Below, one piece after another: positions 1 through 8,253 of a DNA stretch of 28,811 nt. Location of the stretch: NCBI GenBank assembly GCA_036374835.1, contig DASUTB010000051.1, forward strand, positions 1-28,811. Direction: 5' to 3'. The position numbers were made by a program, and so were the translations under genes. Below the pieces are notes generated by a model that did no database searches, was not told the DNA's origin, and saw nothing but the letters and a program-made list of their open reading frames with translations. The DNA comes from DASUTB01 sp036374835 (GTDB lineage: Bacteria > Actinomycetota > Actinomycetes > Jiangellales > Jiangellaceae). Numbering within the stretch: the first letter of the stretch is position 1; every line of letters begins with the position of its first letter.

Positions 1-1866
1 CGCCCACAGAACCGTGGACAGGACCCCGACGGTCAGCCCGACGACGAGTGCCAGCACCGCGGCGAGGCCGCCGGCCGGATCACGAACTGCGCGCGCCGCA
101 CCCACGTACGACACCAGGCCGGGCCGCGATCGCCACACCCGCGCGAGCGTCGCGACCGGTATCGGATAGAGGCGCAGCACGAGGACGCATGCGGCCAGCG
201 CCAGCAACAACGGCGTTGCCGCGAGCAAGGGGTCGACTCCGGACCCGGCCGCCCCGGAGTCCAGCCCGCGACGATTCAGCAGCCACAGCGCGACACCTGC
301 CGCGCCCACGACCAAGGCGTCCGCGGTCCAGCGCACCCAGCTACCGCCTAACCTGCCGAGATCACGCCGCTGCCCGGCCAGTCCCTGCGGCCGGACCAGC
401 AGCGGCAGCAGCAGAACCGGCACGATGCCGACGAATGCCGGTAGCGCCCATCCGGCCACGCCGGCCGCACCCGGTACCAGCCGGTGAACCGCATATGTTG
501 CGGCGGCTGCGGCCGGAATTCCGAGCAGCACGCCCTCGACGGCCAGGACGATGCGCAGCTGCCGGGTGGCCGCTCCACGCGCCGCGACGAGGGAGAACGC
601 CGCACGGCGCCGCTCGATCAGCATTCGAAGGCCGAGCGCCAGCACGGCGATCGTCGCGCCAAGCGGACCGGCCGCCACCATGGCGATCAGTGCCGCTGCA
701 CCGGCCTGCGCGGACAGCGTCCGGTCCAGCAGCTCGGGGCTCGCGGACGCGAACCGCAGCGTGAAGGACGTGTCGGGTTGCGCAGTGCGGGCGGCGTCGG
801 TCGACGGCGGCGCCCCGATCTGCCCCGGGTTGGCCATGAAGGCCCGCATCGCGCCAACGATCTCAGGCGCCGCCCCGATACGCTGCTCGCTCACGTCGAA
901 CGGGTACCAGACCCGCATCGTCAGCGCGACGTCGCCGAAGGCGGCGAACGATTCCAGGCTCATCAGGTAGCTCAGCGCGACCGGGTCGACGTAGGCCTGA
1001 CCGATCATCGTGCTTCCGACGTTGAAGTCGACGTACTCATGGCCGCTGAGAATCGAGCCGTGGTGGGTCCAGTACTCGTCACCGACATCGACCGGTTCGA
1101 AGATTCCGGACAACCGGGCGTTAACCCCCGCCCCGAGCTCGCGGACTTCGCCGATCTCCCATCCGAAGTCTTCGGCGGTCGCACTCGTCATGGCGATGTC
1201 GAGGGTCAACAGGCGCACCGTCTCCCCTGGCTCCACGCCGACAACGCGGCCCGATGGCATGCGGAAGTAGCGCAGATCGTCCTCCGAGCTCGCGAAGCCG
1301 GACTCCGACGCAGCGACCGCTTCCCCGTAGATCTGCTCGGGATCGACCTGTTCGAACTCCACGCCTGGAGCAGAGCCCACGACATACTCGATTCGCTCGC
1401 CGTAGCCCGGGTCCGCGGAGAGCGTGAGATCGCCGTTGCGGATCTCCTCCGGCCAGTAGTCCGCGTGGTCTCCGAATCTGATCTCCGGGCCGAGCAACAC
1501 GTACTCCGCCGGGCCGAGCGACTCGCGCAATGCCTCCGGAGCACGGGAGCGGATCTCCTCGAGTTCTCCGTCTAACTGGCCGTAGATCTGGTCGGCGGTC
1601 ACGTCTTCGGGCCGGTCGAGCTCATCCTCGGTCATGAGATGGAACGGCCAGTCGAGGCGGACCACACTCGTAAGGTCACGAGTCCGGGCGGGCTCGCTGC
1701 CGACGGACTCATGCAGGTCTTCGGTGAAGATGTGCTCGATGACACGTGGCCAGGCCGCGACGAGTCCGGAGACGACGGCGACGACCGCTACCACGACGAG
1801 CGCGACGGCGCGGTCCGCGAGCACCTGCCGCCGCAGCAACGAGCCCAACCCCAGGCGGGACCTCAT
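1..1866 (-). CDS. FtsX/MacB-type ABC transporter permease, C-terminally truncated by window edge
   Basis: Open from an ATG at 1866 to the left edge without a stop (622 codons visible). The start overlaps the stop of the preceding permease gene as ATGA, so the two are translationally coupled. The protein begins with a short basic cytoplasmic tail and one membrane helix at about residues 20-38, followed by a long acidic extracytoplasmic region to about residue 390. Several further helices follow, and the cytoplasmic loop at about 414-430 carries the basic ERRRAAFSLVAARGAT stretch, which resembles the R-rich loop of FtsX-fold permeases. These proteins pair with a separate LolD/MacB-like ATPase, which is not in the window and may lie further left. 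Substrate unknown. One TTA leucine codon lies at 1573-1575. The family call is fairly sure; the function is not. Confidence 0.82.
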   Translation of the reverse strand, partial: MRSRLGLGSLLRRQVLADRAVALVVVAVVAVVSGLVAAWPRVIEHIFTEDLHESVGSEPARTRDLTSVVRLDWPFHLMTEDELDRPEDVTADQIYGQLDGELEEIRSRAPEALRESLGPAEYVLLGPEIRFGDHADYWPEEIRNGDLTLSADPGYGERIEYVVGSAPGVEFEQVDPEQIYGEAVAASESGFASSEDDLRYFRMPSGRVVGVEPGETVRLLTLDIAMTSATAEDFGWEIGEVRELGAGVNARLSGIFEPVDVGDEYWTHHGSILSGHEYVDFNVGSTMIGQAYVDPVALSYLMSLESFAAFGDVALTMRVWYPFDVSEQRIGAAPEIVGAMRAFMANPGQIGAPPSTDAARTAQPDTSFTLRFASASPELLDRTLSAQAGAAALIAMVAAGPLGATIAVLALGLRMLIERRRAAFSLVAARGAATRQLRIVLAVEGVLLGIPAAAAATYAVHRLVPGAAGVAGWALPAFVGIVPVLLLPLLVRPQGLAGQRRDLGRLGGSWVRWTADALVVGAAGVALWLLNRRGLDSGAAGSGVDPLLAATPLLLALAACVLVLRLYPIPVATLARVWRSRPGLVSYVGAARAVRDPAGGLAAVLALVVGLTVGVLSTVLWA

Positions 1867-4800
1867 ACGGTCACCTCCACGCCGAGCGTGGCCGCGGCCT
1901 GCCGGCGTACCCGCGCCCCGTAGCCGATGACGATGACCGTCAGCAGGAGTGCAAGTGCGGCGACGAAGGTCGCGAGCCATGGCCAGTCGATGGCGACGAC
2001 CGGTTCGACCGAACCCGGTAACCCAGGCGTCGCCGATCCTGCCAACGCTGGGACGGCGATCCACCCGGCCACGTATCCGGCCGCGGCGCCGAGCGCGGTG
2101 GCGAGCAGCCCGAGCAGCAGCATCTCGCGCCTGCGCTGCCGGCCCTGCTGAACTGCGGAAAAGCCCAACGCACGGAACACGCCGACCTCGGCTCGCCGCG
2201 AGGTGAGCGACGACGCCGTCCCGGCCCAGGCACCGATCACGGCGAGCCCGGCAGTCACGGCTGCAACCAGCCAGAAGGTCCTCACGACCAGCTGGGCCAG
2301 GCGGCTGCCCATGAGATCGGCCTCCACGACGGCGCGCGACGACACAACACTGTCCGGGCCGGCGATCCCGGCCGCAGCATCGGCGATGGCGCCCTGGTCG
2401 GCAGCCGGATCGGTCGTCAGCCAGACCCGGTCCGGGCCCGGCGGCTGGCCGCCGCTGTGCAGCACGGCAGCGATCAGCGAATGCAGATCCACGCTGAGCG
2501 CCGCTGGCAGAGCGGCACCCGGAACGGATTGAGCACGGCCGTCGACGATGATCGGAATCTGACCGCCGAGCACGTCCAGCCCCGCCTCGTCACCGACCGC
2601 GAGACCGAAGGCGCCCAAGGTGGCGTCGGTCGCCGTCGCCGAGACCAGCCCGGCGCCGTGAACGAGGCGAGCGGTCAGATCGGGATTCATGCCGAAGAAG
2701 TCGTCGGGAGGCAGTGTCCCGGTCAATCCAGCCTCGGCGGCGCCAGTGCTACTTACCGAGTAGTGCGTCAGGTCCGGAGTGGCGACGGTCGTCGCGGACC
2801 AACCCTCGTTCGGCACGGGAACCGCCCCATCGCCGGCCCGCACCTCGGCGATCGACAGGGCGAAGTCGGTTTCAATATCCTGGACAACAGGCAGCTCCAG
2901 CCGGACGTCGACCGCGACGATGCGCCATGGCTCGCCGGTGTCCGGTGGGAGGTCGAACTCCACCACGGCCGAGTCGGGCGACGAGGTGGCCAGCGTGATC
3001 GACCCGGTGTCGACCACGCCACCGGATCCATCCGCGTCGACGAGCCAGGCCCGGACGTTGCCCGTGACCTCGACCGGCTCGCCGTCATGGGTGAGCGCCT
3101 CCGCCTCGCCGGTCTCTTCGGAGAACAATTCCAGTTCACTGGCTATCTCGATCTCGGCGGTGGACTCACCCGCGGGCAGTTCGATCCCGATCGCCGCCCC
3201 GTCGCCACCGGCGGCGACGACGGTGATCTCGCCGTCGCCCAGCTGTGCGGATCTGTTCATCGCAGCGACGGCATTGCGCACGCCGCCGATGTCCTCGTAG
3301 TAGGCGAGCGCCAATGGCTCGATCGTGGTCGTCAAGACGCGTGCGGCGTCGAGTTCGACCTCGACGTCGGCGGCCGTCCGTTCCTTCGCCACCTCGCCCT
3401 GCAGATCGCGCCAGGTCGACGTGTAGCTCGCGGCGAAGGTTCCGCTTGCGGCGGCGAGCCCGATCAGTACGACCGGTAGCACGTAACCGGCCGGCTGCCG
3501 GGCGAGCACCCGCGCGGCGTGCACAGCCACCAAACCGGAGCGACCCTCGAGTACCCGTTCGGCGACGCGGCCGACCAGCATGATGAGGCCGGCCACGACG
3601 ACAGCGGCGGCGAGCAGGATCGCCGCCGGCGCGGCAACGGCGACCGGGTCGAGCTGGCGAATTCCCTCGGCGTCCAGGACGGTGACGCCGCCGTACCGGC
3701 GCAACTGCCACGTGGCAAGTGCGGCGACGGCGAACACGAGGATCAGCGTGCCGGCCCGGCCGACGACCTGGCGTCGGCTCGCCGTAGCCCGCTGCTCGAC
3801 GGTGACGTGCGCCGGCCCGGCCGCCCGAACCGCCACGATGATGAGCGTGCCGAGGCCCGCGACTACAACGACACCTATGCCAACGCCCACGGCCGGCAGC
3901 GGTACATCGAGATCCGGCCTGGCTACGCGTAGCGCGCCAAGGCCCACCGCGCCGCCGAGCACGGCAGGTAGTGCGAACACCCGGGCCGACTCACCCAGCG
4001 CCCATCCGGTCGCCTGGGTACGCGACCAGCCGCGCCCGCGCAGCAACAACGTCTCGGCAAGGCGGCTCTCGCTGAGCAGCCGGCTCATCAAGCCGATCGC
4101 CCCGATCGCCGATATCACCGCGAGCAGCAGCGGAGCGATCGCCACCGAACGGGCCGCGAGCAGGGCGCTGTCGGTGCCCTCCAGGCCGGCGATGAGGTCG
4201 TCGGCCACGGCAATACCGGCGCCACTGAAGAACGGGTCGTCCGCGAGATACGGGCGGATGCTCGGCAGGCCGCGGCGCAGTTCGCTGAGGTCGGCGAGCG
4301 TCGCCCGGTCGACGTCCGGAATGAGCCGCCACCGAGCAACCGGCACCGGGCCGGGCAGGTCGAGCAGGTCTTGTTCCGCGAGGACGGCGAGCCCGTCACC
4401 GCCGGCCATGCCGGTCGTCTCGAGGGGACTGGCGTACCAGTAGTCCGCATCCGGGTCTGACGGCCGCCAGGTACCCACCACGACAAGCTCGGCGAGCTGG
4501 CGCCGCTCCTCGAATGCCAACTCGTCGCCGATCTCGATCTCCAGGGCAGACGCCGCGTCCTCGTGCAGGGCGACCGGAACCCGGTCATCGTCCGATGTCT
4601 CGGACGGCCACTCGCCGGCTACGAGTTCGGCGTGCTCGGCCAACGTTTCGTACGCGGCCAGCGCGATCCGGGGCAGGCCCGCGTCGGCTCCCTCTGCCTG
4701 CGGAGCAGCCGGATCGAGCAGCTGGCGCGGCTCGGTCAGCAGACTCCGGTGCAGGTCATACTCGGCGTCACCGACGAAGCGGTCGAAGGCGGCTATCGCC

Positions 4801-5057
4801 GTGTCGTCCTGGGCGGCCGCGTCGTCGGTAACCCGGGCGGAGAGCTGGAACACCCGCTCGGTCGGGGGTACGTCGTCGAACGTGTCCCGCACCGCCGCGC
4901 CCGAAACGGCGCTGACGTACCCCACCAGCCCGGCCGCGACGCCACCGAGAAGGAACGCCAGCACCGCCACCGCTGCCAGCGTCGCACGCTGCGCTCGCCG
5001 CCGCCGGTTACGAAGTTTCGTCCCGTTCAGAACCGTTCGAAATCCGCTAGCCGGCAC
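1863..5057 (-). CDS. Large FtsX/MacB-type ABC transporter permease
   Basis: About 1064 residues in a two-FtsX-domain architecture. A basic N-terminus (RNRRRRAQR) precedes a membrane helix near residues 25-45. A periplasm-side domain leads to a first FtsX block of helices at roughly 300-380, several more helices lie around 390-540, and a long extracytoplasmic region precedes the C-terminal FtsX block at about 915-1055. That block carries the typical cytoplasmic loop RRAEVGVFRALGFS. The start is uncertain. No ATG fits; GTG at 5057 lies 8 nt after the upstream ATPase stop, while GTG at 5099 would overlap that gene by 34 nt. I chose 5057, although its Shine-Dalgarno (TAGG) is weak. It follows the Dpp-like ATPase directly, but its own ATPase partner is probably encoded elsewhere. 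Substrate unknown. Confidence 0.85.
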   Translation of the reverse strand: MPASGFRTVLNGTKLRNRRRRAQRATLAAVAVLAFLLGGVAAGLVGYVSAVSGAAVRDTFDDVPPTERVFQLSARVTDDAAAQDDTAIAAFDRFVGDAEYDLHRSLLTEPRQLLDPAAPQAEGADAGLPRIALAAYETLAEHAELVAGEWPSETSDDDRVPVALHEDAASALEIEIGDELAFEERRQLAELVVVGTWRPSDPDADYWYASPLETTGMAGGDGLAVLAEQDLLDLPGPVPVARWRLIPDVDRATLADLSELRRGLPSIRPYLADDPFFSGAGIAVADDLIAGLEGTDSALLAARSVAIAPLLLAVISAIGAIGLMSRLLSESRLAETLLLRGRGWSRTQATGWALGESARVFALPAVLGGAVGLGALRVARPDLDVPLPAVGVGIGVVVVAGLGTLIIVAVRAAGPAHVTVEQRATASRRQVVGRAGTLILVFAVAALATWQLRRYGGVTVLDAEGIRQLDPVAVAAPAAILLAAAVVVAGLIMLVGRVAERVLEGRSGLVAVHAARVLARQPAGYVLPVVLIGLAAASGTFAASYTSTWRDLQGEVAKERTAADVEVELDAARVLTTTIEPLALAYYEDIGGVRNAVAAMNRSAQLGDGEITVVAAGGDGAAIGIELPAGESTAEIEIASELELFSEETGEAEALTHDGEPVEVTGNVRAWLVDADGSGGVVDTGSITLATSSPDSAVVEFDLPPDTGEPWRIVAVDVRLELPVVQDIETDFALSIAEVRAGDGAVPVPNEGWSATTVATPDLTHYSVSSTGAAEAGLTGTLPPDDFFGMNPDLTARLVHGAGLVSATATDATLGAFGLAVGDEAGLDVLGGQIPIIVDGRAQSVPGAALPAALSVDLHSLIAAVLHSGGQPPGPDRVWLTTDPAADQGAIADAAAGIAGPDSVVSSRAVVEADLMGSRLAQLVVRTFWLVAAVTAGLAVIGAWAGTASSLTSRRAEVGVFRALGFSAVQQGRQRRREMLLLGLLATALGAAAGYVAGWIAVPALAGSATPGLPGSVEPVVAIDWPWLATFVAALALLLTVIVIGYGARVRRQAAATLGVEVTV

Positions 5058-5065
5058 GTTTGTGC

Positions 5066-6103
5066 CTACAGAATGTCTGACACTTCGGCGAAGTGGCACG
5101 CCACCGGGTGGCCCTGACCGCGTTCCACGAGCGGTGGTTCTTCAGTCGCGCATATGTCCTGCGCCTTGAAGCAGCGGGTGCGGAACCGGCAACCGCTCGG
5201 TGGGTTCATCGGGCTCGGCACATCTCCGGTCAAGATGATGCGCTCGCGCTCCCGCTCCATCGCCGGATTGGCGGCCGGTGCGGCCGACAGGAGTGCCTGC
5301 GTGTAGGGATGGGCCGGCCGGGTGTATACCTCGTCCCGCGTGCCTTCCTCAACGATCTTGCCGAGATACATGACGGCGACCCGGTCTGAGATGTGCCGCA
5401 CGACGGACAGGTCGTGCGCGATGAAGATGTACGCGAGACTGAACTCGTCCTGCAGGTCTTCCAGCAAGTTGACGACGCCGGCCTGCACGGACACGTCCAG
5501 CGCGGAGACCGGCTCGTCCAGTACCAGCGCCCTCGGCTCGAGCGCGAGCGCCCGAGCGATACCGATGCGCTGGCGCTGACCGCCGGAGAACTCGTGCGGA
5601 TAGCGGTTCCCGTGCTCGGGGCTCAACCCGACAAGGCTGAGCAGGTCGGCCACCCGCTCCTTGCCACCGTTCTTGTATTTGCCGTGCACCTTGAGCGGTT
5701 CGCCGATGATGTCGTTGACCGGCATCTTCGGGTTCAACGACGCGTACGGGTCCTGGAAGACGATCTGCAAGTCGCGGCGGATCGCTTGCATCTGCTTGCG
5801 CGTGGCAGTCGTGAGCTCGGTGCCGTTAAATTTGACCGAACCGGACGTCGGCTCGTGCAGTTGAAGAATCGCCCGACCGGTCGTGGACTTTCCGCATCCG
5901 GACTCGCCCACAAGGCCGAGCGTCTCTCCGGGGTCCAGATGCAGGCTGACGCCACTAACCGCCTGAACATGGCCGACCACTCGCGTGAAGAAGCCACCAC
6001 CGCGTACCGGGAATTCCTTGACCAGGTCGGTGACTTCGAGCAGATGACCACCTCCGTCAGCGGTTACCTCCGGAGTGGCTTCGGTCACCATCGCTTCGGT
6101 CAT
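5066..6103 (-). CDS. dppF: Peptide ABC transporter ATP-binding protein, DppF/OppF-like
   Basis: A 345-residue ATPase that would energise import of oligopeptides or similar solutes through the neighbouring permeases. Visible motifs are Walker A GESGCGKS, the ABC signature FSGGQRQR, Walker B LVLDEP followed by SALD, the switch histidine in FIAHDLS, and the oligopeptide-transporter C-terminal domain. That domain has the conserved cysteines SGCRFRTRC, C of AQDIC and C of HPVACHF, which are typical of DppD/DppF pairs. The ATG at 6103 overlaps the stop of a 19-codon mini-ORF (ATGA), with GCGAGG upstream. It is the last canonical Dpp gene of the operon. Dpp/Opp-type subunits cannot be told apart by substrate from sequence alone, so the symbol names the subunit type only. 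Confidence 0.93.
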   Translation of the reverse strand: MTEAMVTEATPEVTADGGGHLLEVTDLVKEFPVRGGGFFTRVVGHVQAVSGVSLHLDPGETLGLVGESGCGKSTTGRAILQLHEPTSGSVKFNGTELTTATRKQMQAIRRDLQIVFQDPYASLNPKMPVNDIIGEPLKVHGKYKNGGKERVADLLSLVGLSPEHGNRYPHEFSGGQRQRIGIARALALEPRALVLDEPVSALDVSVQAGVVNLLEDLQDEFSLAYIFIAHDLSVVRHISDRVAVMYLGKIVEEGTRDEVYTRPAHPYTQALLSAAPAANPAMERERERIILTGDVPSPMNPPSGCRFRTRCFKAQDICATEEPPLVERGQGHPVACHFAEVSDIL

Positions 6104-6185
6104 CCCACAACCTCGCCTTCGGCCCGGAAGAGCCCCCTACGCAGCACGTCCATCGTCATCGCACGACCTCGCCTTCGGCCCGGAA
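6099..6185 (-). repeat. 56-bp-offset direct repeat at the dppD/dppF junction
   Basis: Two 31-nt copies (6099-6129 and 6155-6185) differ at two positions. Each encodes F-R-A-E-G-E-V-V-(G/R) followed by a GATGAC stop/start overlap. One copy is the 3' end of dppD, the other the 3' end of the mini-ORF just before dppF. Seen directly in the sequence; a slipped-strand or tandem duplication is the simplest origin. Confidence 0.85.
6100..6159 (-). CDS. 19-codon ATGA-coupled mini-ORF between dppD and dppF
   Basis: Reads M-T-M-D-V-L-R-R-G-L-F-R-A-E-G-E-V-V-G. Its ATG overlaps the dppD stop (ATGA, 6156-6159) and its TGA overlaps the dppF start (ATGA, 6100-6103). Its last nine residues repeat the C-terminus of the DppD-like protein. 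It therefore looks like a by-product of a junction duplication that kept translational coupling between the two ATPase genes. Whether the peptide has any role is unknown; it may simply hand ribosomes to dppF. Confidence 0.35.
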   Translation of the reverse strand: MTMDVLRRGLFRAEGEVVG

Positions 6186-7229
6186 GAACTGCGTGGGGTC
6201 GTCCACCTCGGCGAGCTTCTGCCAGTGGTGGCACGCCGCGACGTGCTCTGGCTCGTCGGTCGCCGCGAGCGGCGGCTCTTCGGTGCGGCAGATGTCGGTG
6301 GCCAGCGGGCACCGCGGCGAGAACGGGCAACCGGACGGCAGGTTGATCAACGATGGCGGTGCGCCCATGATCGGACGCAGCCGCTCGCTCGCGCCGGCAG
6401 ACTGCTCCAGCGCCGGGATCGAACCCATCAATCCCGCGGTGTACGGCATGCGCGGCTTCTCGAAGAGCGGATCGGTATCGGCGACCTCGACCGGCTTACC
6501 CGCATACATGACCAGCACCCGGTCGGCCGTACCGGCGATCACACCGAGGTCGTGGGTGATCAGGATGACGGCCGCGTTCACCGCGTCCTTGACTTCGTTC
6601 AGCGTCTCGAGGATCTGCGCCTGCACCGTGACGTCGAGCGCCGTGGTGGGCTCGTCCGCGATGATGATATCGGGATTGTTGATGATCGCCATCGCGATCA
6701 TCGCCCGCTGCCGCATACCGCCGGAGAACTCGTGCGGATAGCTCTGCAGCCGTTCCTTCGGCTGCGGAATGTTGACCAGCGCGAGCATCTCCTCGGCCCG
6801 AGCCATCGCCTTCTTCCGTGGCATCAGCTCATGCGCCAGCACCGCCTCGGCCAGTTGGTCGCCGATGGTGTATACCGGGTTGAACGCGGTCATCGGATCC
6901 TGGAAGATCATCGAGATCTTCCTACCGCGCAGGTCTCGCTGATCACGTGGGCGCATCGTGAGGATGTCGTCGCCGCGGTAGTAGACCTCGCCCGAGATCC
7001 GGGCGGTCTTCGGCAGTAGGCCCATGATCGCCATCGCGGAGACCGACTTGCCGGAGCCCGACTCGCCGACGATGCCGAGGACCTCACGCTCGTGCAGTGT
7101 GAAGTCCACACCGCGGACCGCCTGCACGACACCGTCCTCGGTCGGGAAATTGACCGATAGGCCCTCCACTCGGAGCAACTCGCCGGCCGGGGCGTCCACT
7201 TCGGGGACGATCACGTATGTCTCAGTCAT
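6156..7229 (-). CDS. dppD: Peptide ABC transporter ATP-binding protein, DppD/OppD-like
   Basis: A 357-residue ATPase partner of the DppF-like protein. Walker A GESGSGKS is at residues 55-62, signature FSGGMRQR at about 168-175, Walker B IIIADEP at 188-194, and the switch histidine in LITHDLG at about 222. The C-terminal oligopeptide domain has the cysteine pattern SGCPFSPRC, DIC and AAC. The start ATG at 7229 overlaps the stop of the DppC-like permease gene, so the two are coupled. The protein ends in F-F-R-A-E-G-E-V-V-R, which is duplicated immediately downstream in the mini-ORF. The full-length family match leaves little doubt about the subunit type; the transported solute is not evident. 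Confidence 0.93.
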   Translation of the reverse strand: MTETYVIVPEVDAPAGELLRVEGLSVNFPTEDGVVQAVRGVDFTLHEREVLGIVGESGSGKSVSAMAIMGLLPKTARISGEVYYRGDDILTMRPRDQRDLRGRKISMIFQDPMTAFNPVYTIGDQLAEAVLAHELMPRKKAMARAEEMLALVNIPQPKERLQSYPHEFSGGMRQRAMIAMAIINNPDIIIADEPTTALDVTVQAQILETLNEVKDAVNAAVILITHDLGVIAGTADRVLVMYAGKPVEVADTDPLFEKPRMPYTAGLMGSIPALEQSAGASERLRPIMGAPPSLINLPSGCPFSPRCPLATDICRTEEPPLAATDEPEHVAACHHWQKLAEVDDPTQFFRAEGEVVR

Positions 7230-8239
7230 TACTCACGCACCCGTTGCTGTCGTGGGTCGAACGCGTCGCGCAACCCGTCTCCGATGAAGTTGACCGCCAA
7301 TGCGATGGTGATGATGAAAATGCCCGGCCACCAGAACAGCCAAGGCCGCGTCGTGAACGCAGACTGGTACTCGGAGATCAGCCTGCCGAGCGAGGTATCC
7401 GGCGCCTGCACCCCGATACCGAGGAAGGAAAGCGCCGTCTCGAGCAGGATCGCCACCGCGATCGTCAGCGTCGCGCTGACGATGATCACGCCGATCAGAT
7501 TCGGCAGAATGTGCCGAACGATGATCCGGGAGGCCCGAGTTCCCGCGGCACGTGCGGCCTCGACGAATTCCTTCTCCCTGATCGCGAGGATCTCGCCGCG
7601 GACGAGCCTGGCCAGACTTGTCCAAATGACCAGACCAAGACCCACGGCCATGACCGGCGGCCCGATCTCACCTGCCCGCCGCGATATCACTGCGGCGATG
7701 GCCAGTAGCGGGATCGCGATCACCACATCGGTGAGACGCATCAGAACCGCCTCCGCCCATCCGCGGAAGAATCCGGCGAGCGCGCCGATCAAGGTTCCGG
7801 CGAGCGTCGCGACGATGCCGACGATGAACGCGATCATCAGCGAGATCTGCGCGCCGCGCATGGTCAGCGCGAAATAGTCCCGGCCGATATTGTCCTGGCC
7901 GAACGGATGCTCGCCCAGCTGAACACCTTCCCCGCCCAGGAACGTCGGGACGACCGACAAGGTCGGGGATCCACCGTCGACAACGGCACCGATCGCTGTG
8001 AAATCCTTGTCCCACCAGCCAGGGATCTTGGGAAGCAACGGCGGGTCGATACCTATGGAGCTGATCGACAGCACGATCACGAACGCGAGTGTGATCAGAC
8101 CGGCAAGAGCCGCACGGTGCCGAATGAATCGGCGACGGATCATCTGACCCTGGGTTCGAGCCTCGACGGTAATCCCAGCGGCTTCGTCGACTTCCGGCGC
8201 AGTTGCCGGAGCAGTCGTAGGTTGCATCTGCGAAGTCAT
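7229..8239 (-). CDS. dppC: Peptide ABC transporter permease, DppC-like
   Basis: A 336-residue inner-membrane permease. The cytoplasmic N-terminus (about 40 residues) leads to the first helix (ALAGLITLAFVIVLSISSIG). A roughly 65-residue extracytoplasmic segment then contains HPFGQDNIGRDYF, which is typical of DppC/OppC, followed by five helices. The cytoplasmic ABC-permease EAA loop is clear: FVEAARAAGTRASRIIVRHI. The ATG at 8239 is preceded by GAGGAG at good spacing. It sits 14 nt after the DppB-like gene and overlaps dppD by one base. It would form the membrane channel as a heterodimer with the DppB-like subunit. Confidence 0.93.
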   Translation of the reverse strand: MTSQMQPTTAPATAPEVDEAAGITVEARTQGQMIRRRFIRHRAALAGLITLAFVIVLSISSIGIDPPLLPKIPGWWDKDFTAIGAVVDGGSPTLSVVPTFLGGEGVQLGEHPFGQDNIGRDYFALTMRGAQISLMIAFIVGIVATLAGTLIGALAGFFRGWAEAVLMRLTDVVIAIPLLAIAAVISRRAGEIGPPVMAVGLGLVIWTSLARLVRGEILAIREKEFVEAARAAGTRASRIIVRHILPNLIGVIIVSATLTIAVAILLETALSFLGIGVQAPDTSLGRLISEYQSAFTTRPWLFWWPGIFIITIALAVNFIGDGLRDAFDPRQQRVRE

Positions 8240-8253
8240 GGCATCTCCTCGGC

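Noticed and set aside
484..1575. Plus-strand open frame opposite the left-edge FtsX permease
   Set aside because: Codon-register shadow of the permease gene; Arg/Gly-rich translation without domains or ribosome site.
2457..3479. Plus-strand open frame opposite the large FtsX permease
   Set aside because: Shadow of a gene with recognisable FtsX architecture; no motif of its own.
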